Of a stretch of 64,000 bases of DNA, positions 17,209 through 25,944 are shown piece by piece. The translations under genes and the position numbers were made by a program. The notes beneath the pieces are model-generated. The model saw nothing but the letters and a program-made list of their open reading frames with translations. It made no database searches and was not told the DNA's origin. Location: contig HF994935.1 in NCBI GenBank assembly GCA_000434295.1, forward strand, positions 114,473-178,472, in the 5' to 3' direction. The stretch is from Acetobacter sp. CAG:977. Its GTDB lineage: Bacteria; Pseudomonadota; Alphaproteobacteria; CAAGCB01; CAG-977. Each line of letters begins with the position of its first letter. The stretch's first letter is position 1.

Positions 17209-17285
17209 TGGTAGGTCCGGAGGGACTCGAACCCCCGACCAAGGCGTTATGAGCGCCCCGCTCTAACCAACTGAGCTACAGACCC
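17209..17285 (-). tRNA. tRNA with CAT anticodon (Ile2 or elongator Met)
   Basis: 77 bases read on the minus strand, with CCA encoded. The acceptor 17279-17285 pairs with 17213-17219 (two G-U pairs), the D arm is GCTC...GAGC, and the anticodon stem GGGCG/CGCCT holds the loop CTCATAA. The TTCGAGT T loop is normal. CAT can be elongator Met or the Ile2 tRNA whose C34 is changed to lysidine by TilS. The CTTGGTC segment after the anticodon arm and the A73 lean toward Ile2, but this is not decisive. It is not initiator-like, as it lacks the three G-C pairs in the anticodon stem. Confidence 0.9.
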
Positions 17286-17351
17286 AAACCAAACGTTAAA
17301 TATGTATCAGTCCTGCATAACGAAAGCAAGATTTAATTTTTATAAAATAAA

Positions 17352-17371
17352 AGCCCGCGTCACTGCGGGCT
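17352..17371 (-). terminator. Terminator of rpoD
   Basis: AGCCCGC 17352-17358 pairs with GCGGGCT 17365-17371. On the minus strand it is followed by a TTTTATTTTAT tract just after the rpoD stop codon. Confidence 0.85.
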
Positions 17372-17377
17372 CTTACT

Positions 17378-19492
17378 TTAACCGTTATCCAAAAAACTGC
17401 GCAACTTGCGCGAACGGCTGGGATGTTTCAGCTTGCGCAACGCTTTGGCTTCAATCTGGCGAATACGTTCGCGCGTTACGGAAAACTGCTGTCCGACTTC
17501 TTCCAACGTGTGATCCGTGTTCATACCGATGCCGAAACGCATCCGCAAAACACGTTCTTCGCGGGGGGTCAGGCTCGACAATACCGCCGTGCACGTCGCA
17601 CGAAGGTTTGCCTGAATCGCCGCATCCAAAGGCTGAACAACGTTGCGGTCTTCGATAAAATCGCCCAAATGGCTGTCTTCTTCGTCCCCGACGGGCGTTT
17701 CCAAGCTGATCGGTTCTTTGGCGATTTTTAAAACTTTGCGGACTTTTTCCAACGGCATCGAAAGTTTTTCCGCCAATTCTTCCGGCGTCGGTTCGCGTCC
17801 GATTTCATGCAACATCTGACGGCTGGTGCGTACCAGCTTGTTAATCGTTTCAATCATGTGGACGGGAATGCGAATGGTACGCGCCTGATCCGCGATCGAA
17901 CGCGTTATCGCTTGGCGAATCCACCATGTCGCATACGTCGAAAATTTGTATCCGCGGCGGTATTCAAATTTGTCAACCGCCTTCATCAAACCGATGTTAC
18001 CTTCCTGAATTAAATCCAAGAACTGCAATCCGCGATTCGTGTATTTCTTCGCAATCGAAATAACCAAGCGAAGGTTCGCTTCAATCATTTCTTTCTTTGC
18101 GCGCGAAGATTCCTGTTCGCCTTTCTTGACCATCGAACAAATGCGGCGGTATTCAAAAATCGGCATGCCGATTTCTTCCGCCATTGAGCTGATGGCCGTT
18201 TGGATTTCCGCGATTTCCTTCGCATACTTTTCTTTGAAGGCGTTCCAATGTTTCCCCGTCATCTTGTCTACCCAGTGCGGGTCGACTTCCGAGGCTTTGT
18301 AGGCTTCCAAAAATTCTTCGCGCTTGATGCGGCTGCTGACCGCCATGCGCAACATTTTGCCTTCAAGCGTCATTAAACGTTTGTTGTATTCGTTCAGCTG
18401 ATCAACCAATTTTTCTATCCGCGCGGGATTGAGCTGAACTTCTTCCATCATGGAAACCAGTTCCTGACGGATTTTTTCAAATTTCTTTTCCGTCGCCGCG
18501 GAAACGGGCTTGCCGGCACGGATTGCCGCCAAACGCTGATCCTGAACTTTTTTCAGCTTTTGATGCGCCGCCGTAATCTGTTCAAATTGCTGCAATACCT
18601 GCGGCATCAAAGACTGTTCCATCTGAGCCAAAGACACGGCGGGAGAATCGTCTTCCGCGGAATCTTCTTCTTCCTCTTCGCCGTCGTCGTCCGAAGAATC
18701 TTCTTCCTCGTCGTCATACGAACCGTCTTCGTCGTCAAAATCTTCGTCGCTGTCGCCGTCTTCGCCGTTGTCTTCTTCGTCATCGTCGGAATCGGCGTCA
18801 TCGGAATCTTCAAATTCTTCGCCGTTTTCTTCTTCGTCGTCTTCCGTTTGTTCGGAGCTGCGTTCTTCTTCAATGTCTTCGCGTTCTTTTTCGCTGTCCG
18901 ACAGTGCCGCGTCCAAAGCCAAAGAAGATACCGGAATGCCGTCTTCGTTGCTGTCCGAACCGTATGTCGCGTCAAGGTCGATAATGTCGCGCAACAGCAT
19001 TTTTCCCGATTGCAACGCCGAATGCCATCCCGTCAACGCTTTGATCGTCAACGCGCTTTCGCACAAACCGCCGATCATCAGATCGCGCCCCGCTTCGATA
19101 CGTTTTGCGATGGCGATTTCGCCTTCGCGGGACAAAAGTTCAACGGCGCCCATTTCGCGCAAATACATGCGTACGGGATCGTCCGTGCGGCTGGATTCGA
19201 CTTCGTCCAGCTTAAATCCCGTATCGTCGTCTTCGGAACCGGAAGGCGCTTCTTCTTCGCTTTCTTCTTCATTTTCGACAATGTTGATTCCCATATCGGA
19301 AATCATGGCCATAACGTCTTCGATTTGCTCGTTTTCCGGCGGCAAAGCGTTGTTCAGTTCGTCAACCGTGATATAACCGCGGTCTTTGCCTTTGCTGATC
19401 AGCTTTTTTACGGACGCCCCCAGCGAATCGAGAAGCGCATCGTCTGAATTTTCCGTCGGATTGATTTCGTCTTCGGCACTTGAAGTATTCAT
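17378..19492 (-). CDS. rpoD: Primary sigma factor RpoD (sigma-70)
   Basis: 704 residues. Region 1.1 is at about 20-75 and region 1.2 at about 103-135. A large non-conserved region spans about 136-440. Region 2 (472-546) holds the core-binding and -10 recognition helix ([17 protein letters not shown]). Region 3 is at about 550-625, and region 4 (635-700) holds the -35 helix-turn-helix ([22 protein letters not shown]). Unusual is an 84-residue stretch (199-282) inside the non-conserved region made almost only of Asp, Glu, Ser and Gly. It is the housekeeping sigma factor. dnaG lies upstream on the same strand, as in the classic macromolecular-synthesis operon. Confidence 0.97.
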   Translation of the reverse strand: MNTSSAEDEINPTENSDDALLDSLGASVKKLISKGKDRGYITVDELNNALPPENEQIEDVMAMISDMGINIVENEEESEEEAPSGSEDDDTGFKLDEVESSRTDDPVRMYLREMGAVELLSREGEIAIAKRIEAGRDLMIGGLCESALTIKALTGWHSALQSGKMLLRDIIDLDATYGSDSNEDGIPVSSLALDAALSDSEKEREDIEEERSSEQTEDDEEENGEEFEDSDDADSDDDEEDNGEDGDSDEDFDDEDGSYDDEEEDSSDDDGEEEEEDSAEDDSPAVSLAQMEQSLMPQVLQQFEQITAAHQKLKKVQDQRLAAIRAGKPVSAATEKKFEKIRQELVSMMEEVQLNPARIEKLVDQLNEYNKRLMTLEGKMLRMAVSSRIKREEFLEAYKASEVDPHWVDKMTGKHWNAFKEKYAKEIAEIQTAISSMAEEIGMPIFEYRRICSMVKKGEQESSRAKKEMIEANLRLVISIAKKYTNRGLQFLDLIQEGNIGLMKAVDKFEYRRGYKFSTYATWWIRQAITRSIADQARTIRIPVHMIETINKLVRTSRQMLHEIGREPTPEELAEKLSMPLEKVRKVLKIAKEPISLETPVGDEEDSHLGDFIEDRNVVQPLDAAIQANLRATCTAVLSSLTPREERVLRMRFGIGMNTDHTLEEVGQQFSVTRERIRQIEAKALRKLKHPSRSRKLRSFLDNG

Positions 19493-19665
19493 TTAAAGTA
19501 GCCCTTATGTCCCTGTAACGTTCGGTGCTGAGCGTATTATACGAAAACCGCCCCGTACGCCCTTCCTTTGCCGAATAGGCGACGAAGCCCGATTTTTATA
19601 CTTTGGTTTGATTTATTCTGTCCGCCCCGCTCTTGTCAAGAAATAAAATAAGTGCCGCTTCCTTT

Positions 19666-21495
19666 TTATGCAAGGGCTTGTTGTTCTTGAAGCAACTCTT
19701 TATACCTTTCCCACAGCAGTCGGGCGCGTTCCTCATCCTCCGTGACGGCAATTTCGGCGGCTATTCGTTTTATTTCGTCTTCGTATGCTTTCTTTTTCGG
19801 CAAAGACAGGCGTTTGCAAAATTCTTCTTTGATTTCTCCCGTGCGGGCGGATTTGCGTTTTAAAATCTCGGTTTCGGCGGACAATCCTCTTAACGCATCC
19901 TCGCACCCTTCGACTTTCAACCGTTCCTGAAGCTCCGATGCCGTTATGTCGGGATTGTCGGACAATGCTTCCAATATCTTGTCAAAAAAGCTTTTTAGCG
20001 ATGCGTCACGAATTTCCCATTGAGCCAGTTCTTCTGGAAATTCCGACGCTATTTCGGGATACGCCAGCAAATATGCCGCCATCATTCGGGCTTCTTCCTT
20101 TTCGGGAACGACGGCGGGGTGATAAACCGAAAGTTCGGGATGTTCGTGAAACGTGTCGTTTTTGCGCTTTTTATTATACTTGTTCTTTGAAAAAACGTTT
20201 GAAGAGCGTTTTTTCAAAGACGGCTTGTACGGAGATGTCAGTTCCCACAGTTTTGATTTGAAATCGCGGGCATAAAAGCTTTTGACCGACGGGTCTTTGA
20301 TTTCATCCAGCGTATCGCGCACGTCTTTTTCCAAAGCCGCTTTGCGTTCGGGGGTGTCTATGGGTTTGTTCGCCGTCGTTTGTTGCCACAGCTGATCCGC
20401 CAACGAACGGCAGGAGGCGCTTAAAAAGTTTTCAAAAGCTTCTTTCCCGCGTTCTTTGATGTACTCGTCGGGATCCAAATCGTCGGGCAGGGTCACAAAT
20501 CTCAGGGAATAGCCGGGTTTTAACAGGGGGAGGCTGCGTTTTGCCGCGCGTATTGCTGCCCGTTGACCCGCTTTGTCCCCGTCAAAGCATAAAATCGGTT
20601 CGGGCGCGTATTTCCACAGCTCTTGAATTTGGTGTTCCGTCAACGCCGTTCCCAACGGAGCAACGGCGCGTTCTATTCCCGCCGCGTGCAAAGCGATAAC
20701 GTCCATATATCCTTCGACGACGATAATTTCCTTTTTTTCTCGTGCTTGGGCGGAAGACAAGGAAGCCGCGTACAGGATTTCGCCTTTTGAAAAAAGCTCG
20801 GTATCCGGAGAATTCAGGTATTTCGGTTCGCTGCCGTCCATGACGCGCCCGCCGAAGGCGATGATTTTGCCGCGCCTGTCGGAAATCGGAAACATGACGC
20901 GGTCTCGGAAATAATCGTACGAAGACCGTCCGTCCGTCGGAAACGTCAAGATTCCCGAAGCTTTGACGGTTTCTTCGGGAATGTCTTTTGTTGCCAAAAA
21001 CGCCTTGAGCGCGTTTCCCGCGGGAGCAAATCCCAGTCTGAAGCGTTTGATAATTTCATCGCTCAGCCCGCGTTTGCGGAAATAAGCCAGAGCTTCACGT
21101 CCCCGAGAGGCATAGAGGCATTCTTGAAAAAAGCAACACGCCGTTTCTAAAACGTCATAGACGGAAGCGCGTTTTTGTTCGCGTTCGCGTTCTTTTTCGG
21201 AAACGGCGGGGACTTCCATTCCCGCTTCGTGCGCCAGTTTTTCGACGGCTTCGGGAAACGACAGCCCGCCCGCGTCCATTTCGAATTTAATTACGTCGCC
21301 GTGCGCGCCGCATCCGAAGCAATGAAAGTAGCCTTTGTCGTCGGAAACCGAAAAAGACGCCGTTTTTTCGTTATGGAACGGACAAGTCCCCCAAAATTCG
21401 TTTCCTTTTCGGGTCAGCTTTACCCGCCGTCCGACGACGCTGACGATCGACAGACGGGAACGCAGTTCCTCGATAAAACGCGGGGGGATGGCCAT
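19666..21495 (-). CDS. dnaG: DNA primase DnaG
   Basis: 609 residues. The N-terminal zinc finger has Cys38, His41, Cys59 and Cys62. The TOPRIM catalytic core has Glu261 (VVEGYMD) and Asp305/Asp307 (CFDGDKAG). A DnaB-binding helical domain occupies the C-terminal third. It lays RNA primers at the replication fork. It starts 15 bases after the end of yqeY and is followed 173 bases later by rpoD, so YqeY-dnaG-rpoD probably form one transcription unit with rpoD also having its own signals in the gap. Confidence 0.96.
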   Translation of the reverse strand: MAIPPRFIEELRSRLSIVSVVGRRVKLTRKGNEFWGTCPFHNEKTASFSVSDDKGYFHCFGCGAHGDVIKFEMDAGGLSFPEAVEKLAHEAGMEVPAVSEKEREREQKRASVYDVLETACCFFQECLYASRGREALAYFRKRGLSDEIIKRFRLGFAPAGNALKAFLATKDIPEETVKASGILTFPTDGRSSYDYFRDRVMFPISDRRGKIIAFGGRVMDGSEPKYLNSPDTELFSKGEILYAASLSSAQAREKKEIIVVEGYMDVIALHAAGIERAVAPLGTALTEHQIQELWKYAPEPILCFDGDKAGQRAAIRAAKRSLPLLKPGYSLRFVTLPDDLDPDEYIKERGKEAFENFLSASCRSLADQLWQQTTANKPIDTPERKAALEKDVRDTLDEIKDPSVKSFYARDFKSKLWELTSPYKPSLKKRSSNVFSKNKYNKKRKNDTFHEHPELSVYHPAVVPEKEEARMMAAYLLAYPEIASEFPEELAQWEIRDASLKSFFDKILEALSDNPDITASELQERLKVEGCEDALRGLSAETEILKRKSARTGEIKEEFCKRLSLPKKKAYEDEIKRIAAEIAVTEDEERARLLWERYKELLQEQQALA

Positions 21496-21510
21496 TAAAG
21501 GGCGCGGGCG

Positions 21511-21972
21511 TTATTTTTGAGCCAAAATATTTTTAACGATTCCGGACGCCTGACCGAAATCCATCTGTCCGGCGTATTGTTCGCGCAATGCCGCCATGAC
21601 TTTGCCCATGTCTTTCAATCCTGCCGCGTTGACGGAAGCAATGATTTCCGCGACGGCTTTGTTCATTTCGTCTTCGTTCATCTGTTTGGGCAGGAAAGCC
21701 TGAATGGTGTCGATTTCCGCCTGTTCGCCCGCGACCAGATCGTTTCTGCCGCCTTTTTCGTACATGGCGATGCTTTCTTTGCGCTGTTTAATCATGGATT
21801 GCAACAGCTGCAAAATGTCGTCGTTGGAGATGGTTCCGTCTTTTCCCGTGCCGCGCGATGCGATGTCGCGGTCTTTGATGGCGGCCAGAATCAGACGCAA
21901 AGTCGACGTTTTTTGGTTGTCTTTTGCCAGCATGGCGGTTTTCAGGGCTTCTTTGATTTGTTCGCGTAACAT
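21511..21972 (-). CDS. yqeY: GatB/YqeY domain protein
   Basis: 153 residues from this ATG, which has GGAG 10 bases upstream; the longer open frame to 22065 is not typical of the family. MLREQIKEALKTAMLAKD and the central STLRLILAAIKDRDI are family features, and the C-terminal helical tail domain related to GatB is complete. Its function is uncertain; it may relate to tRNA-dependent amidation or ribosome quality. It is placed before dnaG, as often seen in bacteria. Confidence 0.92.
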   Translation of the reverse strand: MLREQIKEALKTAMLAKDNQKTSTLRLILAAIKDRDIASRGTGKDGTISNDDILQLLQSMIKQRKESIAMYEKGGRNDLVAGEQAEIDTIQAFLPKQMNEDEMNKAVAEIIASVNAAGLKDMGKVMAALREQYAGQMDFGQASGIVKNILAQK

Positions 21973-22048
21973 GGTTATTCTCCGATAAAAAAACTTTCGG
22001 TCATAAAACACCGTTTTTCCGAGTTTTGCAAGCGGGTGTTTATCGGGC

Positions 22049-22077
22049 TTGAAGATTGCGGGCAAGAATTGTATGAT
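22049..22077 (+). promoter_or_regulatory. Promoter for greA
   Basis: TTGAAG (22049-22054) and TATGAT (22072-22077) are separated by 17 bases, a good sigma-70 match. The leader that follows contains an inverted pair, ATGACCG 22119-22125 and CGGTCAT 22150-22156, upstream of the greA start. Confidence 0.65.
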
Positions 22078-22173
22078 ATCGGTCTGAATTTTTTTATAAA
22101 GTCTCTTTCCGTTGCAGGATGACCGCCTGCCGGAAGGGGGTGTTTTTGTCGGTCATTAAAAGGAACACGGGTT

Positions 22174-22647
22174 ATGGAAAAAGTCCCTATGACGAAAAAA
22201 GGCGCTCAACGCCTGCAAGAAGAATTAAAGAACCTGAAAACCGTCGAACGTCCGGCAATTATCGCCGCCATTGCCGAAGCACGCGCTCACGGCGATTTGT
22301 CTGAAAACGCCGAATACCATGCCGCGCGTGAAAAACAAAGCTTTATCGAAGGTCGCATCCTTGAGCTGGAAGACGCAATGAGCCGCGCTCAAGTCATTGA
22401 TACCGCGGCGTTGTCCGGCGACAAAATCGTCTTTGGCGCAAACGTATTGCTGTTTGACGAAGAATCCGAAGACGAAATTTCATACCAAATCGTCGGACAG
22501 TACGAAGCCGATTTGGAAAAAGGACGCATTTCGATCCAGTCTCCCTTGGCGCGCGCATTGATCGGAAAATCGGTCGGCGATACCGCCGAAGTCGCTTCTC
22601 CGAACGGCGGAAAATCCTACGAAATTTTAAAAGTGGAATACGTCTGA
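22174..22647 (+). CDS. greA: Transcription elongation factor GreA
   Basis: 157 residues, normal length. The N-terminal coiled coil that enters the polymerase channel has the acidic tip region ([17 protein letters not shown], residues 39-55) with the DLSENAEY motif. The C-terminal FKBP-like domain ends in YEILKVEYV. It stimulates cleavage of backtracked RNA. It reads divergently from yqeY, and the MlaD-like gene begins 3 bases after its stop. Confidence 0.96.
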   Translation: MEKVPMTKKGAQRLQEELKNLKTVERPAIIAAIAEARAHGDLSENAEYHAAREKQSFIEGRILELEDAMSRAQVIDTAALSGDKIVFGANVLLFDEESEDEISYQIVGQYEADLEKGRISIQSPLARALIGKSVGDTAEVASPNGGKSYEILKVEYV

Positions 22648-22650
22648 GGC

Positions 22651-23121
22651 ATGAAAAGCGAAAAAAAGGAATTGTTGGCCGGCGCTTTGACCTTTGCTCT
22701 TGCCGTTGCTTTGTTTGCCTTTATCGGGCTGCATAAAGGGGCGGGGGACGGTTCTTCCGATTCGTACAGGATATCGGCGCGCTTTAACCGAACCGACGGT
22801 CTGAACGTCGGTGACGACGTCAGGTTGGCGGGCGTGCGCGTCGGTTCCGTCGTCAGCCAAAGACTGGATGATTATTTCGGCGTCGTTACGACTTTTTCCT
22901 TGCCGTCTTCGGTCGCGTTGCCCGACGACAGCGGCGCTTCAATCCAATCCGACGGTTTGCTGGGATCTAAATTCATCGAATTGTTGCCCGGCGGATCCGA
23001 AGATATGCTTAAGGACGGCGATACTCTTTCTTTTTCGGAAGACGCCTTGAATCTGGAAAACTTATTGGATAAAGTAATTTCCCTGTCAAAGGCGGCTCGG
23101 GAAAAACGGCGCTCCCCCTGA
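22651..23121 (+). CDS. MlaD-like MCE domain protein, first copy
   Basis: 156 residues. One N-terminal membrane helix (about 8-26) is followed by an MCE domain (about 38-118), with YRISARFNRTDGLNVGDDVR and the SDGLLGSKFIELLPGG strand-turn typical of MlaD. It would sit in the inner membrane facing the periplasm and carry phospholipids. No MlaE permease or MlaF ATPase gene is nearby; in many alphaproteobacteria this gene also stands apart from them. It begins just after greA and is followed by a diverged second copy. Confidence 0.87.
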   Translation: MKSEKKELLAGALTFALAVALFAFIGLHKGAGDGSSDSYRISARFNRTDGLNVGDDVRLAGVRVGSVVSQRLDDYFGVVTTFSLPSSVALPDDSGASIQSDGLLGSKFIELLPGGSEDMLKDGDTLSFSEDALNLENLLDKVISLSKAAREKRRSP

Positions 23122-23142
23122 TTTTTTATAAGGATTGCTTCC

Positions 23143-23595
23143 ATGAAAAAAAGCCCCATCGAAACGGTTCTTGGCATTCTGGTGATTTTGGTCGCCGTTT
23201 CTTTCGTGCATTATGCCGCAACAAAAATCGACGTCAGACCTCAGGACGGGTACACCGTGTCGGCAGTATTCCTTAAGTCGGGCGGGTTGGAAAGCGGCGC
23301 AGACGTCCGAATCAGCGGCATTAAAGTCGGATCCGTCACGGGGCTGAAACTGACCGATGACTATGCCGCCGATATTACCATGACCATCCGCGATAACGTG
23401 AAATTGCCCAAAGATACGACGGCTAGCGTTGCTTCGGACGGGCTGATGGGCGGAAAATTCCTGTTGTTGGAACCCGGACGCGCCAAAGAAAAATTAAACG
23501 ACGGCGATAAAATTACAAAAACGAAAGATTTTAAATCTCTCGAAGACATGATCGGCGACGTGATCTTTTTGGCTACGGATTCGGGCGATAAATAA
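23143..23595 (+). CDS. MlaD-like MCE domain protein, second copy
   Basis: 150 residues with the same plan as the gene before it: a membrane helix at about 9-25 and an MCE domain with YTVSAVFLKSGGLESGADVR and SDGLMGGKFLLLEPG. The C-terminal tail differs from the first copy. The two are clearly homologous but well diverged, so the duplication is old. The last base of its TAA is the first base of the next gene's ATG. Confidence 0.87.
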   Translation: MKKSPIETVLGILVILVAVSFVHYAATKIDVRPQDGYTVSAVFLKSGGLESGADVRISGIKVGSVTGLKLTDDYAADITMTIRDNVKLPKDTTASVASDGLMGGKFLLLEPGRAKEKLNDGDKITKTKDFKSLEDMIGDVIFLATDSGDK

Positions 23596-24983
23596 TGAAC
23601 AAACGTCTTTTCCCCTTAATCTTCGCCGGTCTTTTAACGGCTTCTCCTTCGGCTCAAAGCGCTAATATCTCTTTGGGACAGGTCATCTTGCGCGGCTTGG
23701 ACAAAGTCACGGGGCGCTTAAGCACCATGACCGTCAATGTCGGCGAAAAAGCTCAGTTCGGTGCATTGGACATATACGTCCGCGTTTGTATGACGCATCC
23801 GCCCGAAGAAACGCCCGAAAATGCCGCCTTTCTTCAGGTGATCGAGAAAAAACCCGAAGGCCAGCTGAAATTGTTTTCGGGATGGATGTTTTCCTCCAGC
23901 CCCGCGTTGTCCGCCATGGAACATCCCGTCTATGACGTTTGGGTCATTAAATGTCAGGGCGAACCGGTAACGCCGCCGTCTCCCGCTCCGCTGATTTTGG
24001 ATAATCCGCTGGAAATGCAGACCGTCTTGCCAAAGGTCAAAATCGCGGTGGACGATGAAGAAACGGAAAGCCTGTCCCCCGATGCTCCCGTCGAAAATGT
24101 CCAAGGGACGCTTTCGGGAGCGGACGCCGAAACAATGCTGATTAAAATCGAGGAAGAAGGCGTTTCAAAACAACCCGATACCTTGCCTTTGCCCGAAGCT
24201 CAAAATCCGCAGATTGACGCTCAACAGGGCTCAATGCAACCTTCTTTACCGTCGGCTCAGAGACCTGCCGGCGAGGAAATTGAAGTCATTGAAGAACCGA
24301 TTGAAGGCAATGCTCCGATTTTGCGCGCGCTGCCCGAAAATGCCGTTCCGAATGTTCAGGAAAATGTTCAACCCGTTCCTTCCGAAACGGAAATGAATAA
24401 AACGGAAGAACCTTCTTCTCAAATTTCGGTCAGCGACGGTGTTTATATTCCGCCCGAAGATAACGGTTCTGCCGATACGGAGGCGGAAGACGACGGCGAG
24501 GACGAAACAGAAGACGATAATATCGCCGAAATTCCCGACGGACGCGTTTTGCATATCGTTCCGTCTGCCGAAAATCGTCAGGCTCCTCAGGAAACGCCTT
24601 CCGAAACATCGGCGGGAGGTATCCCTCTGGCGAACGAACGCCCCGTTCTTGAAAACAATTCTTCTGCCATACATTCGGAACCCGAAACGGAAGAGTATAT
24701 GAAAAATACGACCGAAAATACGCAAGAGAACATGAACGGTTTTGTTTCTTCGCCCGTTATGGAAAAATACAGAAACGATCCCGTTCCTTCTTACGGTTTT
24801 GACGAATTGCCTCAGATGCAATCGCCTGCGGATTCTCGGAGAAGTAACGCGCAAAGCGACACGCTTCGTTCGTTGCCGGCACAGCCTATTCTAAGGGGCG
24901 AAGATAATCTTTCCGAAAACGAAGACGGTTATGACGAAGACGAATTTCAGGAAACCGTTACGGAAGAAAGTACGGAATATTAA
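23595..24983 (+). CDS. DUF2155 protein with a long acidic tail
   Basis: 462 residues. A signal peptide (to about residue 22) is followed by a DUF2155 domain (about 25-120), with LRGLDKVTGRLSTMTVNVG, a Cys in VRVCMTHPPEE and the ending VYDVWVIKC. In other alphaproteobacteria the protein is not much longer than this domain. Here some 340 further residues are rich in Glu, Pro, Asp and Ser with no visible fold. Position after MlaD is a known neighbourhood. The function is unknown; it is probably periplasmic. Confidence 0.8.
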   Translation: MNKRLFPLIFAGLLTASPSAQSANISLGQVILRGLDKVTGRLSTMTVNVGEKAQFGALDIYVRVCMTHPPEETPENAAFLQVIEKKPEGQLKLFSGWMFSSSPALSAMEHPVYDVWVIKCQGEPVTPPSPAPLILDNPLEMQTVLPKVKIAVDDEETESLSPDAPVENVQGTLSGADAETMLIKIEEEGVSKQPDTLPLPEAQNPQIDAQQGSMQPSLPSAQRPAGEEIEVIEEPIEGNAPILRALPENAVPNVQENVQPVPSETEMNKTEEPSSQISVSDGVYIPPEDNGSADTEAEDDGEDETEDDNIAEIPDGRVLHIVPSAENRQAPQETPSETSAGGIPLANERPVLENNSSAIHSEPETEEYMKNTTENTQENMNGFVSSPVMEKYRNDPVPSYGFDELPQMQSPADSRRSNAQSDTLRSLPAQPILRGEDNLSENEDGYDEDEFQETVTEESTEY

Positions 24984-24985
24984 AA

Positions 24986-25010
24986 AAAAGCCCGCTTTAG
25001 CGGGCTTTTT
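24986..25010. terminator. Bidirectional terminator
   Basis: AAAGCCCGCT and AGCGGGCTTT form a tight stem, with A and T runs on either side. It ends the greA-DUF2155 operon and the convergent gene at 25028. Confidence 0.88.
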
Positions 25011-25027
25011 AATAACCGAGAGATTCT

Positions 25028-25831
25028 TTATATTAACAGATTGAACAGTTGCGACGTTTTATCTTTGCCCTGCATGGATTGGATTGTCGCCATATTCGTG
25101 TATCCTGCGGACAATATGCTGGAAGCCCCCTGTGCGTTTAAGACGCTGGCGCTGGGCGTAACGCCGTTCATGGCTTCTTCGGCTTTTGCCAAAGCGATGT
25201 CGCCTTCGGTAACATTCGTATGGTCAATGGACTGTTCCTGGGTCATGTAATCGTGTTTATAGGTATCGCCCATTTGCAGTTGGAGCGCGTACAAAGTATC
25301 GTCGTCGACAGGTTCTCCGTCTTCGGTCGTTACATGGACGTAGTACCATCCTTTTTGTGAATTGGGGACTTCGTATTCGCCGCGCATTAATTTTTCAAAG
25401 GCTTCGTATTCTTTTTTTTCGCTTTCGTCATTTGTGGCGACGAGAGTTTGGCGGTTATTGACGAAGGTGTAGACTTCAACGCGCAACCCTTTTCCTTTAA
25501 AAGAATCGATGGCGGATTGAAAATCGTTTTTGGCGTCTTCCAAAGCTTCCGTAGCATCAGAAGATGTGGTCGTCTTATCGGTTTCTTCGTCTTTGGCGGA
25601 CAGGTTGACGGCAGAGAGGCGTAAATTCCCTCTGGACACGACATTAAATTTGAACCAGTCCTCTTTTTCGTTTTTGGACAAGGTCGTAATAACGCTCAAT
25701 CGCGAATAATTCAATCTGATTTGACCGATATCACGGGCATTTGAAACGGATTCGTCATAGATATCCGTTGACGTTTTTTCCCAAGCCTGAGCATATGCTG
25801 TCGAAGATGTTTCGGATACGGAAGAAACCAT
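25028..25831 (-). CDS. Unrecognised protein with a PPC-like beta domain
   Basis: 267 residues from this start, which has GCGAGG just upstream; the open frame reaches 25885. No signal peptide is seen. Residues of about 50-200 resemble a bacterial pre-peptidase C-terminal (PPC) beta sandwich: NEKEDWFKFNVVSRGNLRL, LRVEVYTFVNNRQTLVATND, then GWYYVHVTTEDGEP and YALQLQMG. A helical insert lies between the first strands. The tail is Ala/Ser-rich and ends in a hydrophobic QLFNLLI. The fold call is moderate and the function unknown. It stands alone. Confidence 0.6.
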   Translation of the reverse strand: MVSSVSETSSTAYAQAWEKTSTDIYDESVSNARDIGQIRLNYSRLSVITTLSKNEKEDWFKFNVVSRGNLRLSAVNLSAKDEETDKTTTSSDATEALEDAKNDFQSAIDSFKGKGLRVEVYTFVNNRQTLVATNDESEKKEYEAFEKLMRGEYEVPNSQKGWYYVHVTTEDGEPVDDDTLYALQLQMGDTYKHDYMTQEQSIDHTNVTEGDIALAKAEEAMNGVTPSASVLNAQGASSILSAGYTNMATIQSMQGKDKTSQLFNLLI

Positions 25832-25944
25832 GGCAAACCTCGCGCAAATTCTTTGTATAAAGGAAAATTCTTTTCCACTTAACAATCATCATATCATAAA
25901 AAAGCGTCTGATGCGATTTTTTTATGAAAGCGGTTTGTTTAACG

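Noticed and set aside
18560..19447. Long plus-strand frames opposite rpoD (295 and 202 codons)
   Set aside because: They are shadows of the acidic repeat tract, giving Phe/Val or Ser runs, with no start signals.
25894..25927. Terminator after the cyclase gene
   Set aside because: The inverted TCATAAAAAA/TTTTTTATGA pair is almost all A-T with no stable stem, so I do not call it.
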